A stretch of DNA of 64,000 bases, taken from positions 186,001 to 250,000 of the forward strand of contig VZRS01007535.1 in the NCBI GenBank assembly GCA_013398055.1, in the 5' to 3' direction. The DNA is from Ifrita kowaldi (lineage: Eukaryota > Chordata > Aves > Passeriformes > Cinclosomatidae). The position numbers were made by a program, and so were the translations under genes. Positions within the stretch are counted from its first letter, which is position 1. The number at the start of each line of letters is the position of its first letter. A model generated the notes under the pieces. It was not told where the DNA came from. It searched no databases and saw only the letters and a list, made by a program, of their open reading frames with translations. Of the stretch, positions 10,232-23,910 are shown one piece after another.

Positions 10232-12890
10232 GGGATATCATATGATTTTGGAAAACATAGGTGTTTCTACAACTGAGGTTAAAAGATGACATGATTATAT
10301 GATGTTTTTTAAGTGTGGAGAAGTTGGAATTGAGAAGCCCAGCAGCAAATATGTGAATATGCTGCTATCACACCAAATCTGTGGTCACAGATGCCAAGGA
10401 CTTGAAACAACTCTCAGATTTGTTCTGGCACCTGAGACATTAATGTGTCTAATCAGTGTTTTGATAGAAGTGTCCATCTTCCTGTCATTTGTTAAAGAAG
10501 CTTCTGGAAAACGGGAAGTGCTGCCATCTTACATGGTTGCAGTGAAGAAAAACTCTACAATGTCAGACCAGATGATTGAAGAGATGACATGGGTTAAAAG
10601 ATTTTGTTACAGCTGTGTTCATTATACCATTTCATTAACTGAGTTAAAGTAGATTAGCTCTTCTGAGACAATCTTCCCCATTTCTTCCCTGCCCTTATGA
10701 TCTGAACTGTCCATGTAACATGAGAACCATCTCCCTTTTTTCCTAGTGTGTTCTAGTTTTTCCTCTGAGAAGGTGGAATTCAATCCACCAGCTAAGCTGA
10801 GAAAATGTGTAAATGCACTGGAACACCCACAACTTCAGTTCCATACCTGAATCTCAGAACCGAGGATCTGTTGGAAATATTTGGAGCAAATTTGACTTAA
10901 TTTGCTGATAATGCTATGGAAGCCCAGTTGTATTTTTCAGAACCTGTGTGTAGTGCAGAGCAGTCAGAGCCTGCAGAGTCTCCTGGACCTCCTATTCCAA
11001 GCTTGATCCAAGAAATAACAAAATATTCCTTATCCTTCCTCTACATGCTACTTAGTCTGCAAAACAGGCCCTGTTCACTTTGCTATTAGTTTGCTATAAT
11101 TGGATTTGAATGGATCATGTGGGAGAAGCTCAGTATAAATTGTCAGCAGAGCTGGCTGATCATTTTGGAGTAAAGTCAATTGGTGGAGAGTACTTGCTAC
11201 TGGCAAGTGAGGTCTTTTCTAGTGTTTAAAACTAATGCAACACAGACTGAAGGTTCTGATAACAACCTACTTTTTCCTTTCTGAGGAGTTTTTGTCTGCC
11301 CAAGTTGACCACCAAGGACAACACTTCAATTTTTTACCATTGAAAATGTTTTCTATAAACTGGATTGGCTCCACAGGAGGGAGAGGAATGTTTCTATGGA
11401 GGAACTTTCACTTAATTTCTGGAGGAAAGAGGTTTTGTTTACAAGTGACCAGGAGGGTCAATATAAATAAACAATATAAAAATAGTTTTAAAAATTTAGT
11501 ATTTTCTCTGCTTAGTCTCACAACTCTCTTCTTCTCAGCCTTTTTCACAAAACGTGAAAATTTGGATGGTGGGAATCCCAGCTTTGCAATCAGTCTCCTG
11601 CTGAAGGAAGGACACAGACTGTGTGTGAACATGAGCAGTGCAAACATCTACGCCAGAGCTAATCAATCACTCCAGGATTCCTGGCCATCTGGTGGGAATC
11701 AAGTGAGTCTCCCCACATGAGTCTGGAAGATGAGTCAGCTCCTGATGCAGGTATGTAAAGGAGGCCTGATGAGTCATGGTTTAAAATTGCCCAGTTCTCT
11801 TTTGATACTTAGGAGAGCCTTGGGTGTCTAGCTCACATATGACTGTCTGGAAAAAAAAAAACAAATAAAGGTTGGACTCAATTAATTCCATCTGGAGACC
11901 ATTTTTTTCCCCCTCATTTTTTAAGCAGAGATTTTTGGTGCTGAGCTGTTTCTTTGCCTTCAGCTTCCCAGTGATCAATGTGTGATGAGGACAAGTTACA
12001 TAAGCTCATTGTTTCCTTACACGTTTAAAGTACCATTCAGCCAACAGAGATAAAAATACATTTTGAAAATGAAGAACAAATATAAGTTTATAAATTAAAA
12101 CCATCATAATTTATGACACTTTTAGTAGACTATAATAATTAATCTTACGAAACAATCCTCCATTTATGTTGTTGGACAGGAAGAGGGGTCAACTGTCTCA
12201 CTGCAGACATTCCAGACTTGTGCAAAACCTATTTTTCCATGGCACCATCCCATGTATCTTACATTGGAGAAGAATCCCACCACTGTAATCTGCAGATCTT
12301 CATTATGACATCGAAAAAATAGTCTCTTCTATTAACATAATTATAGGATGATGGCACTGGGCAAATCAGGGAGAGGTTTGGGATTCTCAGATCTTGAAAA
12401 CCAGCAATTATGACCACAGGGATCTCTGTTAGGAAGAGTTACAAACCGGTAATTGCCTGTGAGCACAGAGGAGTCTGTGAAAGCTCTTCTGAAATATTTG
12501 CTGTGCTTTAAACTACTCTGTTACACAGCATTTACTGGAGTTGATTGCAAATTTCAGCACTGCAAACCAATTTTTCCTAGAGACAGCCTGTTTGGCATGT
12601 TGAGCGATGCAGGATTGTCAGAAATCCTAGGAACAGAGTCTTTTTTCCTGTTGAGAGTTTTTTTTGCAAGATGTAGAAGCCCTAAGCTCGTAATTTGTGC
12701 GTCTACCTGTATCTGAGTGAGTGATCCTGAAACCACCCTCAACAAGGGACTCAGTTCCAAACAGAGACTTTGAATTCAGTCTTCTTGAAGAAATGTGCAA
12801 TATTCTGCAGAAGCCTCCAGACATTTTCACAGCAGCTGAGGTCCTGCCATTTTCAGGATGTGGTACTGCCTCCTCGAAACCCTGCTCTCT
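10232..12890. other. Unique non-coding stretch
   Basis: No transposon or gene recognised. The 161-codon plus-strand frame at 11235-11720 has no recognisable domain and overlaps a minus-strand frame. The overlapping frames at 12453-13042 likewise look like chance. Confidence 0.55.
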
Positions 12891-14239
12891 CAGATAACGC
12901 TTATTTTGTAAGATTTCACTGCTGTGCTCCGAAGCAACCAAGCTGGAGTTCAAACAGAAGGGATCAATTATCCATGACTGACACCACAGTGAGTATTGGC
13001 ACTGAGGAAGGGAACATAATGGGAACGGATGACTGGAACTGACGTTAAACCAATCGAATATGAAGTCCCTGAGCTAAAACCCTCCCTTGGAAGTGTAAAT
13101 TGGTCTGAGGGCTGACAAAGCAGCTCTGATCTTGCAGCTCAGAGCAGGGTGAGCACAGCTTTGGACAGCTGCTGCCATATCAAGTCAGATACACCCCTGG
13201 CTTCTGTCAAGGCCCTGATTGTCTCAGTGTGAGATATCCTTCAGCACTGAAAACTAAATCCTTGATTGGAAAATTGGTGCAGGCTGTGGTGAGATTACAG
13301 AGCTGTGCTCTCTCTGAGCACATCCTTGCTCTTGGTGTCCTCTCACTTCCTAAGTGGACCAATGTGACACCTGCTGACACTGCATTATTTATTCTACTTG
13401 CAATGTCTATCCTTTCTTTTCTCTCTGTGTCATCTTTATTTAGATGTCACCTCTTTGCATTAAGGATTGTGCCTCCCACAAAGTGTAACTTTAAATCTAT
13501 TTAGTCCTTAGTATCACACTGGACATGGTCAATACACCCCTGATCCCTGGGAAATCCATAATCCATTCCTTGATGAGATGGTTTCCTCCCTATGCTTGTG
13601 GAAGGAACTCTGAATCCACAGGGTAGAAAAGAGTTCATCAATCTTATTCACTGAAGGAAGGACTAATTTTTTTTCTCAAGACCTCTGAATATTGTATTTG
13701 GAATGTATCAAGAAATTAAAATCTAGCCTGATGAGGCCCTGGCGCAGGGTGCCCAGGGAAGTTGTGGCTGCCCCATCCCTGGAAGTGTCCATGGCCAGGC
13801 TGGATGGGGCTTGGAGCCACCTGGGATAGTGGAAGGTGTCCCTGCCCATGGCAGGGGGGTGGAACAGGATGAGCTTCCAATCCAACCCATTCTGTGATTT
13901 CATGAGAAGAAACAGCAGGATTTCAATCAGTAGTTCCCAATTATGTCACTTTGAGGTAACACAACCCACGCTGGCCTGCTGTGTGCAGCACAGATATTTA
14001 TAAAGGCTGGGAATGTCAACTCTATCCATGAGAGCCAGGAGGGACAGGAAAGCATCAGCTCAGGCAGCATTCACCTTCCTAAAAACCCTGCAAGTAGCTC
14101 CAGCAGGGAAGTTACAATGGAGGAAGAATCCAGAATGCTCATATTTCCTACCCAAGGAGCAGCTGCTCCTGCTCCAGTGTCCCTCAGAAGTGAGAGACTC
14201 AGCTGACCGAGCAGTTGCTTCACTGATTCAGGAACAACC
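12891..14239. repeat. Exact 1,349-bp repeat, left copy
   Basis: This block is repeated, identically as far as I can read, at 14241-15589 (offset 1,350). The two are joined head to tail by a single N at 14240. Complete identity plus the N at the join points to unmerged overlapping contig ends rather than a biological duplication. It includes one CR1 fragment, which is therefore also shown twice. Confidence 0.95.
13729..13905 (+). mobile_element. CR1 LINE 3' fragment
   Basis: CR1 3' UTR from GATGAGGCCCTGGCGCAGGG through GCCCAGGGAAGTTGTGG, GGCTGGATGGGGCTTGGAGC and TGGGATAGTGGAAGGTGTCC to CCAACCCATTCTGTGATTTC. The frame at 13676-13903 on the minus strand is a read-through of this element. Confidence 0.9.
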
Positions 14240-14240
14240 N
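14240..14240. other. Single-N contig join
   Basis: One N exactly between the two identical 1,349-bp copies. The sequence to its left ends AGGAACAACC and that to its right begins CAGATAACGC. Both matching partners continue normally at the outer ends of the pair. Confidence 0.95.
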
Positions 14241-15589
14241 CAGATAACGCTTATTTTGTAAGATTTCACTGCTGTGCTCCGAAGCAACCAAGCTGGAGTT
14301 CAAACAGAAGGGATCAATTATCCATGACTGACACCACAGTGAGTATTGGCACTGAGGAAGGGAACATAATGGGAACGGATGACTGGAACTGACGTTAAAC
14401 CAATCGAATATGAAGTCCCTGAGCTAAAACCCTCCCTTGGAAGTGTAAATTGGTCTGAGGGCTGACAAAGCAGCTCTGATCTTGCAGCTCAGAGCAGGGT
14501 GAGCACAGCTTTGGACAGCTGCTGCCATATCAAGTCAGATACACCCCTGGCTTCTGTCAAGGCCCTGATTGTCTCAGTGTGAGATATCCTTCAGCACTGA
14601 AAACTAAATCCTTGATTGGAAAATTGGTGCAGGCTGTGGTGAGATTACAGAGCTGTGCTCTCTCTGAGCACATCCTTGCTCTTGGTGTCCTCTCACTTCC
14701 TAAGTGGACCAATGTGACACCTGCTGACACTGCATTATTTATTCTACTTGCAATGTCTATCCTTTCTTTTCTCTCTGTGTCATCTTTATTTAGATGTCAC
14801 CTCTTTGCATTAAGGATTGTGCCTCCCACAAAGTGTAACTTTAAATCTATTTAGTCCTTAGTATCACACTGGACATGGTCAATACACCCCTGATCCCTGG
14901 GAAATCCATAATCCATTCCTTGATGAGATGGTTTCCTCCCTATGCTTGTGGAAGGAACTCTGAATCCACAGGGTAGAAAAGAGTTCATCAATCTTATTCA
15001 CTGAAGGAAGGACTAATTTTTTTTCTCAAGACCTCTGAATATTGTATTTGGAATGTATCAAGAAATTAAAATCTAGCCTGATGAGGCCCTGGCGCAGGGT
15101 GCCCAGGGAAGTTGTGGCTGCCCCATCCCTGGAAGTGTCCATGGCCAGGCTGGATGGGGCTTGGAGCCACCTGGGATAGTGGAAGGTGTCCCTGCCCATG
15201 GCAGGGGGGTGGAACAGGATGAGCTTCCAATCCAACCCATTCTGTGATTTCATGAGAAGAAACAGCAGGATTTCAATCAGTAGTTCCCAATTATGTCACT
15301 TTGAGGTAACACAACCCACGCTGGCCTGCTGTGTGCAGCACAGATATTTATAAAGGCTGGGAATGTCAACTCTATCCATGAGAGCCAGGAGGGACAGGAA
15401 AGCATCAGCTCAGGCAGCATTCACCTTCCTAAAAACCCTGCAAGTAGCTCCAGCAGGGAAGTTACAATGGAGGAAGAATCCAGAATGCTCATATTTCCTA
15501 CCCAAGGAGCAGCTGCTCCTGCTCCAGTGTCCCTCAGAAGTGAGAGACTCAGCTGACCGAGCAGTTGCTTCACTGATTCAGGAACAACC
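14241..15589. repeat. Exact 1,349-bp repeat, right copy (probably artefactual)
   Basis: Same sequence as 12891-14239. Short frames at 14579-14854, 15026-15253 and 15363-15596 repeat those at 13229-13504, 13676-13903 and 14013-14261. If the overlap is collapsed, position 14239 is followed directly by 15590. Confidence 0.95.
15079..15255 (+). mobile_element. CR1 LINE 3' fragment (second showing of the 13729 copy)
   Basis: Identical to the CR1 at 13729-13905 because it lies within the exact repeat. It should not be counted as an independent insertion. Confidence 0.9.
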
Positions 15590-17485
15590 AAAATAAAGAA
15601 ACCGTAATTCCTCTCTGCAGTTCACAAGGCAAACTGTCACGCAAACAACTCCTCCTCCGCATGCTCGTTAGTAGCAGATGTGAAAACCTTCACAGTTTAA
15701 TTAGCTGTGCTCATGAGAGCCTGAAAAAGAGACACCCAAACCCAAACAGAAATATTTGTCTCTGTGAGCTGTGCTTTGAGGTGCAAATGAGAAGAAAAAC
15801 CATGTTTGACACTTTGAACAATTGAAGCACCTCCAGCTTCAGGCATCAGAATATTCCATATTTCAAGGAGGTATTTTTATAACTACTTATGGCTTGATAT
15901 TACATGGGTGAGATACAATCTATTAAACATTTCATTTCAGTACTTCAGGCCCTGCTCCTTCTCTTCAGACAAAAAAAATCAACTGTCTAGAGTAATAGCT
16001 AAAATATTTTATCATCTTTCAATGGTTGTAATTTGAGTGTTAAAATCATCCCCCTGTGCAAGAGTGAGAACTGCTGAAAATCAGGACGCTCATGAAATTA
16101 GTGGGCAACATACTCTGAGCTCCAAAGTGGATTTACTAGTTAATGCTTAGAATAATAAATAAATAAAACTGGAGGAAAGCTTGACACTGCATCTGGAAAC
16201 AGCAGGGCAAGGAGGACTGGAGATGTGGCTCCTGGAGCAAGGAATGTCTCAAATATGTGAAGTGAAATGAAATTCCTTTTATTTCTCTCAAAGTATTTGA
16301 GACCACATAAAGAAAATCTTGCAGTTTCTCGATTATTTAAGGTACGAAGAAAGAATGATAATATAGAAAAAGGGGTTTTGTAACTTGCCATCTTAGAGAA
16401 CAACAGTTGCCATCTGCAGGGAATCAATGAGTTTTATTGAACGAATGATGAAATAGAAGTATTTGGTGTTCTAACACTTCGTCTGTGACTAGAAATGTTT
16501 TACATTTACCATGTTTTACAAAAGGAGTCTTGGTGTCTCACAACTGTTCTCCCTTTTTCCAAACTGCAGGTGAAAATATTATTAATAACGATGTTTTTTT
16601 CTAGAAGTGTTTTTTCTTGAAGTCGCTCTTTCACTGATTTTGAGATGGGCTCCGATCCACCTCAGAAACAGAAAATTTCTTCACCTGAATTTCAAAGTGG
16701 TTTTCATCAAGGTTTCTGAATTGCTTTAACAGTAATTCCCATGTCAAAATGTTAACAAAAATTTATTGAATTTTTATAGTCCCCCCCCTTCCCCACTGGC
16801 CTTCTTGCACATCAAATTTCTTTGACTTTGCTCCTCCTAGATTATTTTTTTATTTTTAGTTTTTACAGATCAAGCTCCTGGAAAATACAATAAAAAAGCA
16901 TTGTGGATAATGAATTTCAGACAGTACTCAGTTCAGGATTTTACAAATTTGCTTTAATTATTGTTACAGGGTTATCACAAAAATATACATATATATACAA
17001 TTTTTTAAAAATTGCTTTTCTTCTCAGTGAGCAATAATCATACCAAATTCTGCTAATGTATCATGGGAAACTTTGATTTTTGTGATTTTTAAAAAATTTA
17101 AATATTTCTCAGAACCTGACTTTTATTCCCCATAAAAGTTTGCTATAGCACTTCTCTGTTTCATGAGCTTGGATTTGCATATTTTTTAAGGCTGAAAAAG
17201 GAACCTGCAGAAACCAATGAGATGCTAAAAGGCCTGAAAGCTGGACAAAGGCAAAACAACTCAAACTGACATTTTCCCTCCTGCTGAAATGAGCTCTGGA
17301 AGACAATGGACTGAAACTTGGAGATTTTCACCCTAAATCTGTTTCTGGCAAGTACTTGTTTGAAGCCCATATTAATCTCTTTCAGCACTGAAAACCTCAA
17401 CCAGAAATCTAATTTGAGATCTCTTTGACTGGAGATTCTGAAATTAATACCTCTTTCTTGAATAAAAATCTTTGGACGAAAGAAA
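15590..17485. other. Unique non-coding stretch
   Basis: AT-rich single-copy DNA, including a TATACATATATATAC run near 16984-16999 and several poly-T/poly-A patches. No gene or transposon recognised. Confidence 0.55.
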
Positions 17486-17503
17486 ATAATGATAATAATA
17501 ATG

Positions 17504-17543
<40 letters not shown>

Positions 17544-17544
17544 T
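17486..17544. repeat. (AAT)n microsatellite with GAT interruptions
   Basis: About 18 triplets of AAT interrupted by GAT near both ends, with an uninterrupted AAT core around 17503-17540. On the minus strand it encodes a leucine/serine run that makes a spurious 65-codon frame at 17409-17606. Confidence 0.95.
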
Positions 17545-18792
17545 GGTAAAAGAATTAGAATATACAAAACAAGTGATGCACAGTGAAATTTTTCACCATC
17601 CACCAACTGATGCCCAATGAGATCCAGAGCAGTGGCTCTATTTTGTTTTTTGAGGTCTCTTCCCTTCCTTGCCCTCTCATCACTTCTTAGACATGAAACC
17701 TACACTTAGGATCTTCACAGAGCTCAATTATTCCCTCAGCTTAGATTTTGGCCCTGGTGTGTTAGAAAATACACACAAGGAACCTGGGATTGCTTTGGAT
17801 CCTTTTAGGTGCAGAATTTGGTCCTCCTTCATCATCAAATTGCAGCTGGTTGGAAGTGAGGACTTCCAAACTAGGGTTAGAAAACAGAATTGCAGGTGCT
17901 TAAAAAAGCGTCTACCTCACGAAGTGCACTTGTCACCACAAAATGACACTGAACTGTAGCATGGAGATAAGGAATCCAGATGGAATTGCTCCCTTTGTCC
18001 ACATTACCCCCAGCACAGACTGAAATTTGGGAAAATCAAGCTAGAAGTCCTCCTGTGCCATTAGCAAAGGTGTATTCTGCTCTCTTACACAGTGACTTCA
18101 GTGGGTGAAGGAATTAAGCTATCACCTGGGATGTCCAAACATTTGGAGATCTGGAGAATAACAAAGCATTTAAAGTGTGTTACATTCTGTACTTCAGATC
18201 TTCAGAACAACACAATTATGTTTAATGCTGTGCCCTGCAATCTGTCAAGCCAAAGCCTTTCTTTCTGACGTATTGTTTGCACATTGTAATTTATTTTAGT
18301 GCTCTACAGAGGTAAGAAATGAGGGAAGAAACTTAAAATATTCCTGCTTTCCTTGTCCTCCTCCTCTGAGAATCTCAGAGTAACTTGTCAAAAAAGTGAA
18401 GGCTGGGAGGTTTTCTTAATTTAAATAAGTCAGTTTTAAAATGCTCTTAATTAGGGGATGTGCATGTTTTGTCAGCGGTGGCTGGTACAGCCTGGATAAT
18501 ACTGGGCAATTTTGACACAATCTGTACAGTTTTTGCTATAATTAGACAGACACGCAGAGCATCCTTCAGAGTAGAAAATGACTGGTAAAATGCATAATTC
18601 ACTGGCAGATTTTGGAAATCTCATGCTGTCATCTGCAGACATCTCTTCTGTCTGTCACGTAAGCTCACAGCAAAGTCTACAAGAGTAACATGGCCCCAGA
18701 AGTGACCCCCTGACACATCACTCCACGAGAGCAGAGACCATGGGCAATTCCACAGCCTTTGGTGGGTAAAGAAACTCTCAGAGCAAAAGAGA
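17545..18792. other. Unique non-coding stretch
   Basis: No recognised gene or repeat. The frame at 17669-17959 has no domain that I can identify. Confidence 0.5.
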
Positions 18793-19237
18793 GACCTGGA
18801 CATCCTGGACTGGGTCCAGCAGAGGCTGCAAAGTTGATGAAGGGACTGAAGCATCTCCGTGATGAGGAAAGGTTGAGGGTGCTCAGCCTTGAGAAGAGAC
18901 CCTAAAAGGGGCCCTCAGCCCTGGGTGTCCCTGGCTGCAGGGAGGGCTCAGGGCAGGGCCCAGGCTCTGCTCTGGGGGCCCAGCGATGGCACCAGAGCCA
19001 CGGGCAGGGACTGAGCCCAGGAAGTTCCACCTGAACATGAGGAAGAACTTCTTTACCAAGAACACTGGAAAAGATTGTCCAGAGAGGGTGTGGAGTCTCT
19101 TCACCAGAGATATTCCAGAACTGCCTGGACACAACCCTGTGCCATGTGCTTTGGGATGGGCCTGCAGCAGCAGGGAGATGGGACCAGGTGACCCACTGTG
19201 GTCCCTTCCAGCCCGACCCATCTGAGATTCTGTGAAA
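18793..19237 (+). mobile_element. Longer CR1 LINE 3' fragment, different subfamily
   Basis: About 445 bp of CR1 3' UTR. It shows GGTCCAGCAGAGGCTGCAAA, GATGAAGGGACTGAAGCATC, TTGAGAAGAGACC, AAGTTCCACCTGAACATGAG, GAAGAACTTCTTTACC, then a tail with GGTCCCTTCCAGCCC and GAGATTCTGTGA. The AAGTTCCACCTGAACATGAG block distinguishes this subfamily from the GGCCCTGGCACAGGG type that dominates the window. Overlapping frames on both strands here (18883-19252) come from its GC-rich sequence. Confidence 0.85.
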
Positions 19238-22200
19238 TTTAGGCAGAATCATGGATCTACTTGGACAAGATCTTGTTCCTTGTTCAGGATTGACATCAAG
19301 AGGGATTGAGGATTAACTAGAGTTTATGGTATCTTGAAGAGATTTGAAGACTTGAAGCAAACCTATCAGTTTAATTGCTCTGGTATTGAATTCATGGCTG
19401 CAGCCTGGAATTCCTGTCTGTGGTGGCAAAGCTGGGCCAGGAGTCATTACCTGAATATCCACTAGGAAAATCATCAGGACAGAAGGAAGTTTCCCATCAG
19501 CAGCTTCAAATTGCTACAAACAGGATACAGGTTTATTAAAAAAAAAAATTAGCTCTTGACTTTATCTTCCACTGTGCATAAACTCACTCCAGATCTCCAG
19601 CTTAGAATAAGACCATCGCACGCTGCAGCACTCACCAGTTGTCTTAATTTTCTCTTCACTCAGAGAAGCTTTGGGATGAGCATGAGGGCACATGGTAGCT
19701 GTGGAAATCTGCTTATTAAGTTGGGGAGAGCAGAAATAAACACAGCTCCCCTTTGGCATTTTGTGTTTGGGATCACTCACGCTGTTTCCATCTTCACTGG
19801 AGTGTATCTTGCTGAAAGGTTTTGTTCAAGACCATGAAGACACAAGACTGAAGTCATACTGATTGTGCACAAGGAACTTAGAAATCTACCCTCATCTGTT
19901 CCATATGCTTCTTGCAAATGTGATTTATGGTTATTTTTTTTCCTTGGGAATAAAGAGTTTCCCTGTTATGCAAAGATCTGTTCTTGTTATAGTCTGTGCA
20001 GCCTTTTCTGCATGAGTCTCTCATATGGTTAGAAAAATCCACAATTTAGAACTTGTAAAATAAACTGAGATACAAAATATTGTTTAAGAAAATGAGTGAA
20101 CCAGAGCCTAAAGCTGCCACAGGCTGCACTCCTATTCCAAAAGTAAGTCCAAGTTTACAAACAAGTCTAAGATTGTTTTAACTCCCTCTTGCTGCTGCTG
20201 TGGGCTCAGTCAGCAATACTGTGTGAAGTTAGAGGTCTCCTTAGCATGGCACAGCATACATTTGGTATTGTCACATCATTAATTCCATTTCCTGTTTAAA
20301 ACACAGCCCTCAGGAATGGACATTTAAAGCAGGCTGCAGGGTATTGACATGGCTTGAAACTCAAGGAATTCTTCCAGTACACGAAGCCTGAACTGTTAAA
20401 AAGTGACTGTATTTCCTATTTTTCATGTGTCGTGGATTATATAGAGGTTGAAAAGGCTTCTTGTTGGTCTGAAAGCTCCACCTTTTAAATTTAGCTTTCT
20501 GAGCGGGAATCTGAAACATTAACACCTTCATTGCAGTAATGGTGGGTATGAATTGGAAGGAAGAAAACGAAGTGCTAGTGATGGCAAATCCAAAGGCTCT
20601 GAGGCACAGGTCTGAGTGTGCCTGTGTAGGTAACACTTGTTCTCTTGACGTCTCCTTGAAGTCTGTCCAGAAACATTAAAATAAATATGCTTTACATACC
20701 TACTCACAAATCTGTGAGACTTGGAGTTTACCACTGGAGTCAGAGAATAATTTAACTCAAAGAGGAATAAAGGGGACTTTTAACAAATACTGTTCAATCC
20801 AATTACACTGACTGACTTACCTTCATGCAAGCCCCGTTTTATTCCTTACCCACTGTCCCTGTTTTCTTACCCAATTATCCAGGGGTTTAACTTCAGGCCT
20901 GCTGTTAGGCTTTACCTAACTTCTGTCACTGTAACTCTGTGTGCTGGAAAACAGCTGCTGGAACAGGAGGTCATGTACCTCACCTACACTTTAAGAACTT
21001 TCTTTGACTGCTTTTGTTCACATTTTGGGGAAAATCAGAGAAAATCAGGCCAACTAGAAGGCTGGTGTGAATTAAGGACATTCCTTTAACTTCCTTGAGT
21101 TGTACTTGTCAGTTTAAAGGCAGTTAAGGGTGCATATCTTCATTCATGCTCTGCTTTGAGTACTTTGTACTCTTCTTCTCTGTGTCCAGATTTTCATCTT
21201 CATCCAGCTACCCTCAGCTTTAACTGCCTGAACGCTCTGCAGGGAACCATGAAATTCATTGCAGAGTTATAAGTTACTCTGGAAAACCAACAAGGAAAGT
21301 GATGTGTTTTTCACCTTCATATCTCCAGGTCCAAAATTACATGCCTAAATTTGGAAGCTGATCTCTTTTTTTTTTTTTTTTTCTGTCCCTACTGAAAACC
21401 CCTCTGGCAAGTGATTTATTTGGCCCTTCTAAGAGCAAAATCTCTGGAGATGCTTGACTTCCTCCAGTGATTTTACAGGGAAGACTAATGTAAGTAAATT
21501 CAAGGACCTCTCAGTTCAGTTCATAAATCTGGGCTGCAGTTGTAGGCTCTTACTCCTTTTGTTAAAGACTTCTTCAGTACAGAAACTCTTGTCTTGTCTA
21601 AAAGATGTAACATGGGAGCATATAACAAAAAAAAGAGGACATTCCAGCATTCATTTAATTCCACTTTGTCAAGCCAAAGTAAGTTTGTGCTTCATAGAAA
21701 AACTCTGAAATTGTTGCTTTTTTTTTTTTCCCCAGCCTAACTTAATGGATTTATGGCCATAAACTTTCCAATTACTTCCATTTAATGGTTCACTTGTCCT
21801 CATCTGGGCCACAGCAGGTCCTTGTGCCCACGTCCTTCACCCTGTTGCAGTGGGAAGGAACAGGTTGGCTAAAACTGCCCTCGGGCTCTGAAATGACAAA
21901 ATCTCAGGTTGTGTGAGCATGGCTGCAGTAACTGCTGTGCTGTCCAGGGGCAGTGCATGATACTGCTGCTCACACTGATGAATTATGCAGCATCACTGAA
22001 GTCAATCAATACCACTCTCAGTGATTTGTGCCCATTCAGACACTCTGACTCATGGTAGGGTCAGCAGTCTGACACACAACCAAGTTCAGCAATCATTTGC
22101 CCTCTGTAATCAAACAAATAAATCAATAAACCCTTTTATCTTCAGGTTAAAGGTTAATGAGGTAAGAAATAACAACCAGGCTGAGAAGTGGGCAGCTGGG

Positions 22201-23910
22201 GAAGAGCTGATGAAGTTGTAGCTGATGATGTTTCCTTGCTTAAGTGAGTGCAAAGAACGCATGTGCAAAAGAGAGGCTAATTAGTCTCTTTTCAGCTGGA
22301 AAAAGAACACAGTGGAAAATCAAGAAAAACCACACAGTAGCAACCAGTGCTGTCACCATTCTGGGGTCTTTTCAGACTGAGGAGTCTTGTGGAGTCAAGA
22401 AACTCCTTCAGAAATCAAGTCCAGTGGAGACACGTCAGGATCACCAAAATAACGCTCCGTATTCAGCAAGTTATGTGCAAAGATGGCAAATTTCAGGTAT
22501 CTGGAGCTGTGAAGGTTAAATAGGGAGATCATATACTGTGCTTTAAGAGGTGGAAACTCTCAAAAAAACCTCTGTTGACCAGACCTCTTCCTTTCCTCCT
22601 CCAGTCACTTCCAGATGAGCTCCCTTCAGTTTCCAGGCTTAATTTAGTGCCTTTTCAGTGGTTTCAGAGAATGGAGCTGAGCTTAGTCTCGTGAGGACAC
22701 ATTATGAGCCAGAAAATTTTCTTTTCTTCTTGTAGCTTTCTGGGATTTCAGGCCATAGCAATGATAAGCAATTTTTCCTCAGATGGATGTCTGGCTTAGG
22801 AAGGTCTCTGGTGAACCACTAATTAGATAGAACAGTTTTTGAAAGGAAATCAGTATTAAGAGGTTGTGCTCTGTGGTGCTATTTAGGTGTCTACAGGGAA
22901 AACAACACATTCAGAAACCCTTATCTTGGAGAAAATTACTTTTTTAAGATACAGAGTTCCTAAAAAACCATGCCCAATGAGGAAAGCCTGAAAGAACTGA
23001 AGCATTTTATTTCAAGCAAGTGAATATTGAAATAGAATGTCTGTAGTAGTCGAACACAGAAGAAAGTGGATATCTAAGGGGGAGAAAGGAGGATGGGAAG
23101 ATGTTTGGAGTCTGATATTAAAAGATGGGGAAGAGGAAGGCTGGAAAAGGTCAGGAAGAAGCTTTGCCATTTTCCCAGGATTCTGCCCTACCATGGAGAC
23201 TGTCTGCATGAATTAGGTGGATCTGGCTCAAAGACGTGCAGCAATCTTTCTTACTCTTTCTTTTTTTCTTTTTTAAAGGAAAAATTAAAAATTAGAGCTC
23301 CATTCTGTCCATTGAATATATTACCCATCATCCTAGGTACAGATGCAATTTAAGGGAGGGCACTGGTGTCCTCCCCTGAGCACATCAATAACATGTCCAT
23401 CAGTGAGAGATATTCCTGAGTAGCTTTGGGGAACTTTAAAGCACTGCTGACATTTCAGTGAGCAGAGGTTTTCCTTTAATGTGGTGTTAGTGTTGCCTCC
23501 TCTCTGATCTTTCCTCTGCAGCTTCCAGCAAAGCCCCCAGAGCATCCAGAAGCTCAAACAGATGTGTGCTGGCTGCACATCTGCCCATCCATAAGCCCGA
23601 GGGCTTCGTGACCTTCAGCTCTCATGATGCTGCAGCAATTACAGGTCAAAGAGAAGAGTCAGGGCTGGGAAGCTGCCTCGTTTCCTCACATGAAAGTGCA
23701 GCTGTGGAGCAGCCCAGCAGCCAGCCAAGAATGACTGCACATTGCACTGCAGGCTCTACATCTCTGTAGATGAGAGCAGCAAACTCTGAACCACAGCCTG
23801 TAGCTGGGCTGGATTGCAAAAGCTGTCTGTAGTCAAGGGGAATGGCTTGGGGACACAGAGCTGATGTCCCTGTGGCCGTGAGCAGGGTGTCCATGTTCTT
23901 CTTTTAGTTG
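19238..23910. other. Unique non-coding stretch
   Basis: About 4.7 kb of single-copy DNA with a 17-base poly-T at 21366-21382. No gene, RNA gene or transposon recognised. Open frames are all under 95 codons and mutually overlapping. Confidence 0.55.

Noticed and set aside
11235..11720. 161-codon plus-strand frame
   Set aside because: No domain or compositional sign of coding, and it is overlapped by a minus-strand frame in the same place.
12891..15589. Recent biological segmental duplication
   Set aside because: No visible differences over 1,349 bp and an N exactly at the junction make an unmerged contig overlap far more likely.
17409..17606. Leucine/serine-rich frame resembling a signal or membrane segment
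   Set aside because: The leucine run is the (AAT)n microsatellite read on the minus strand.
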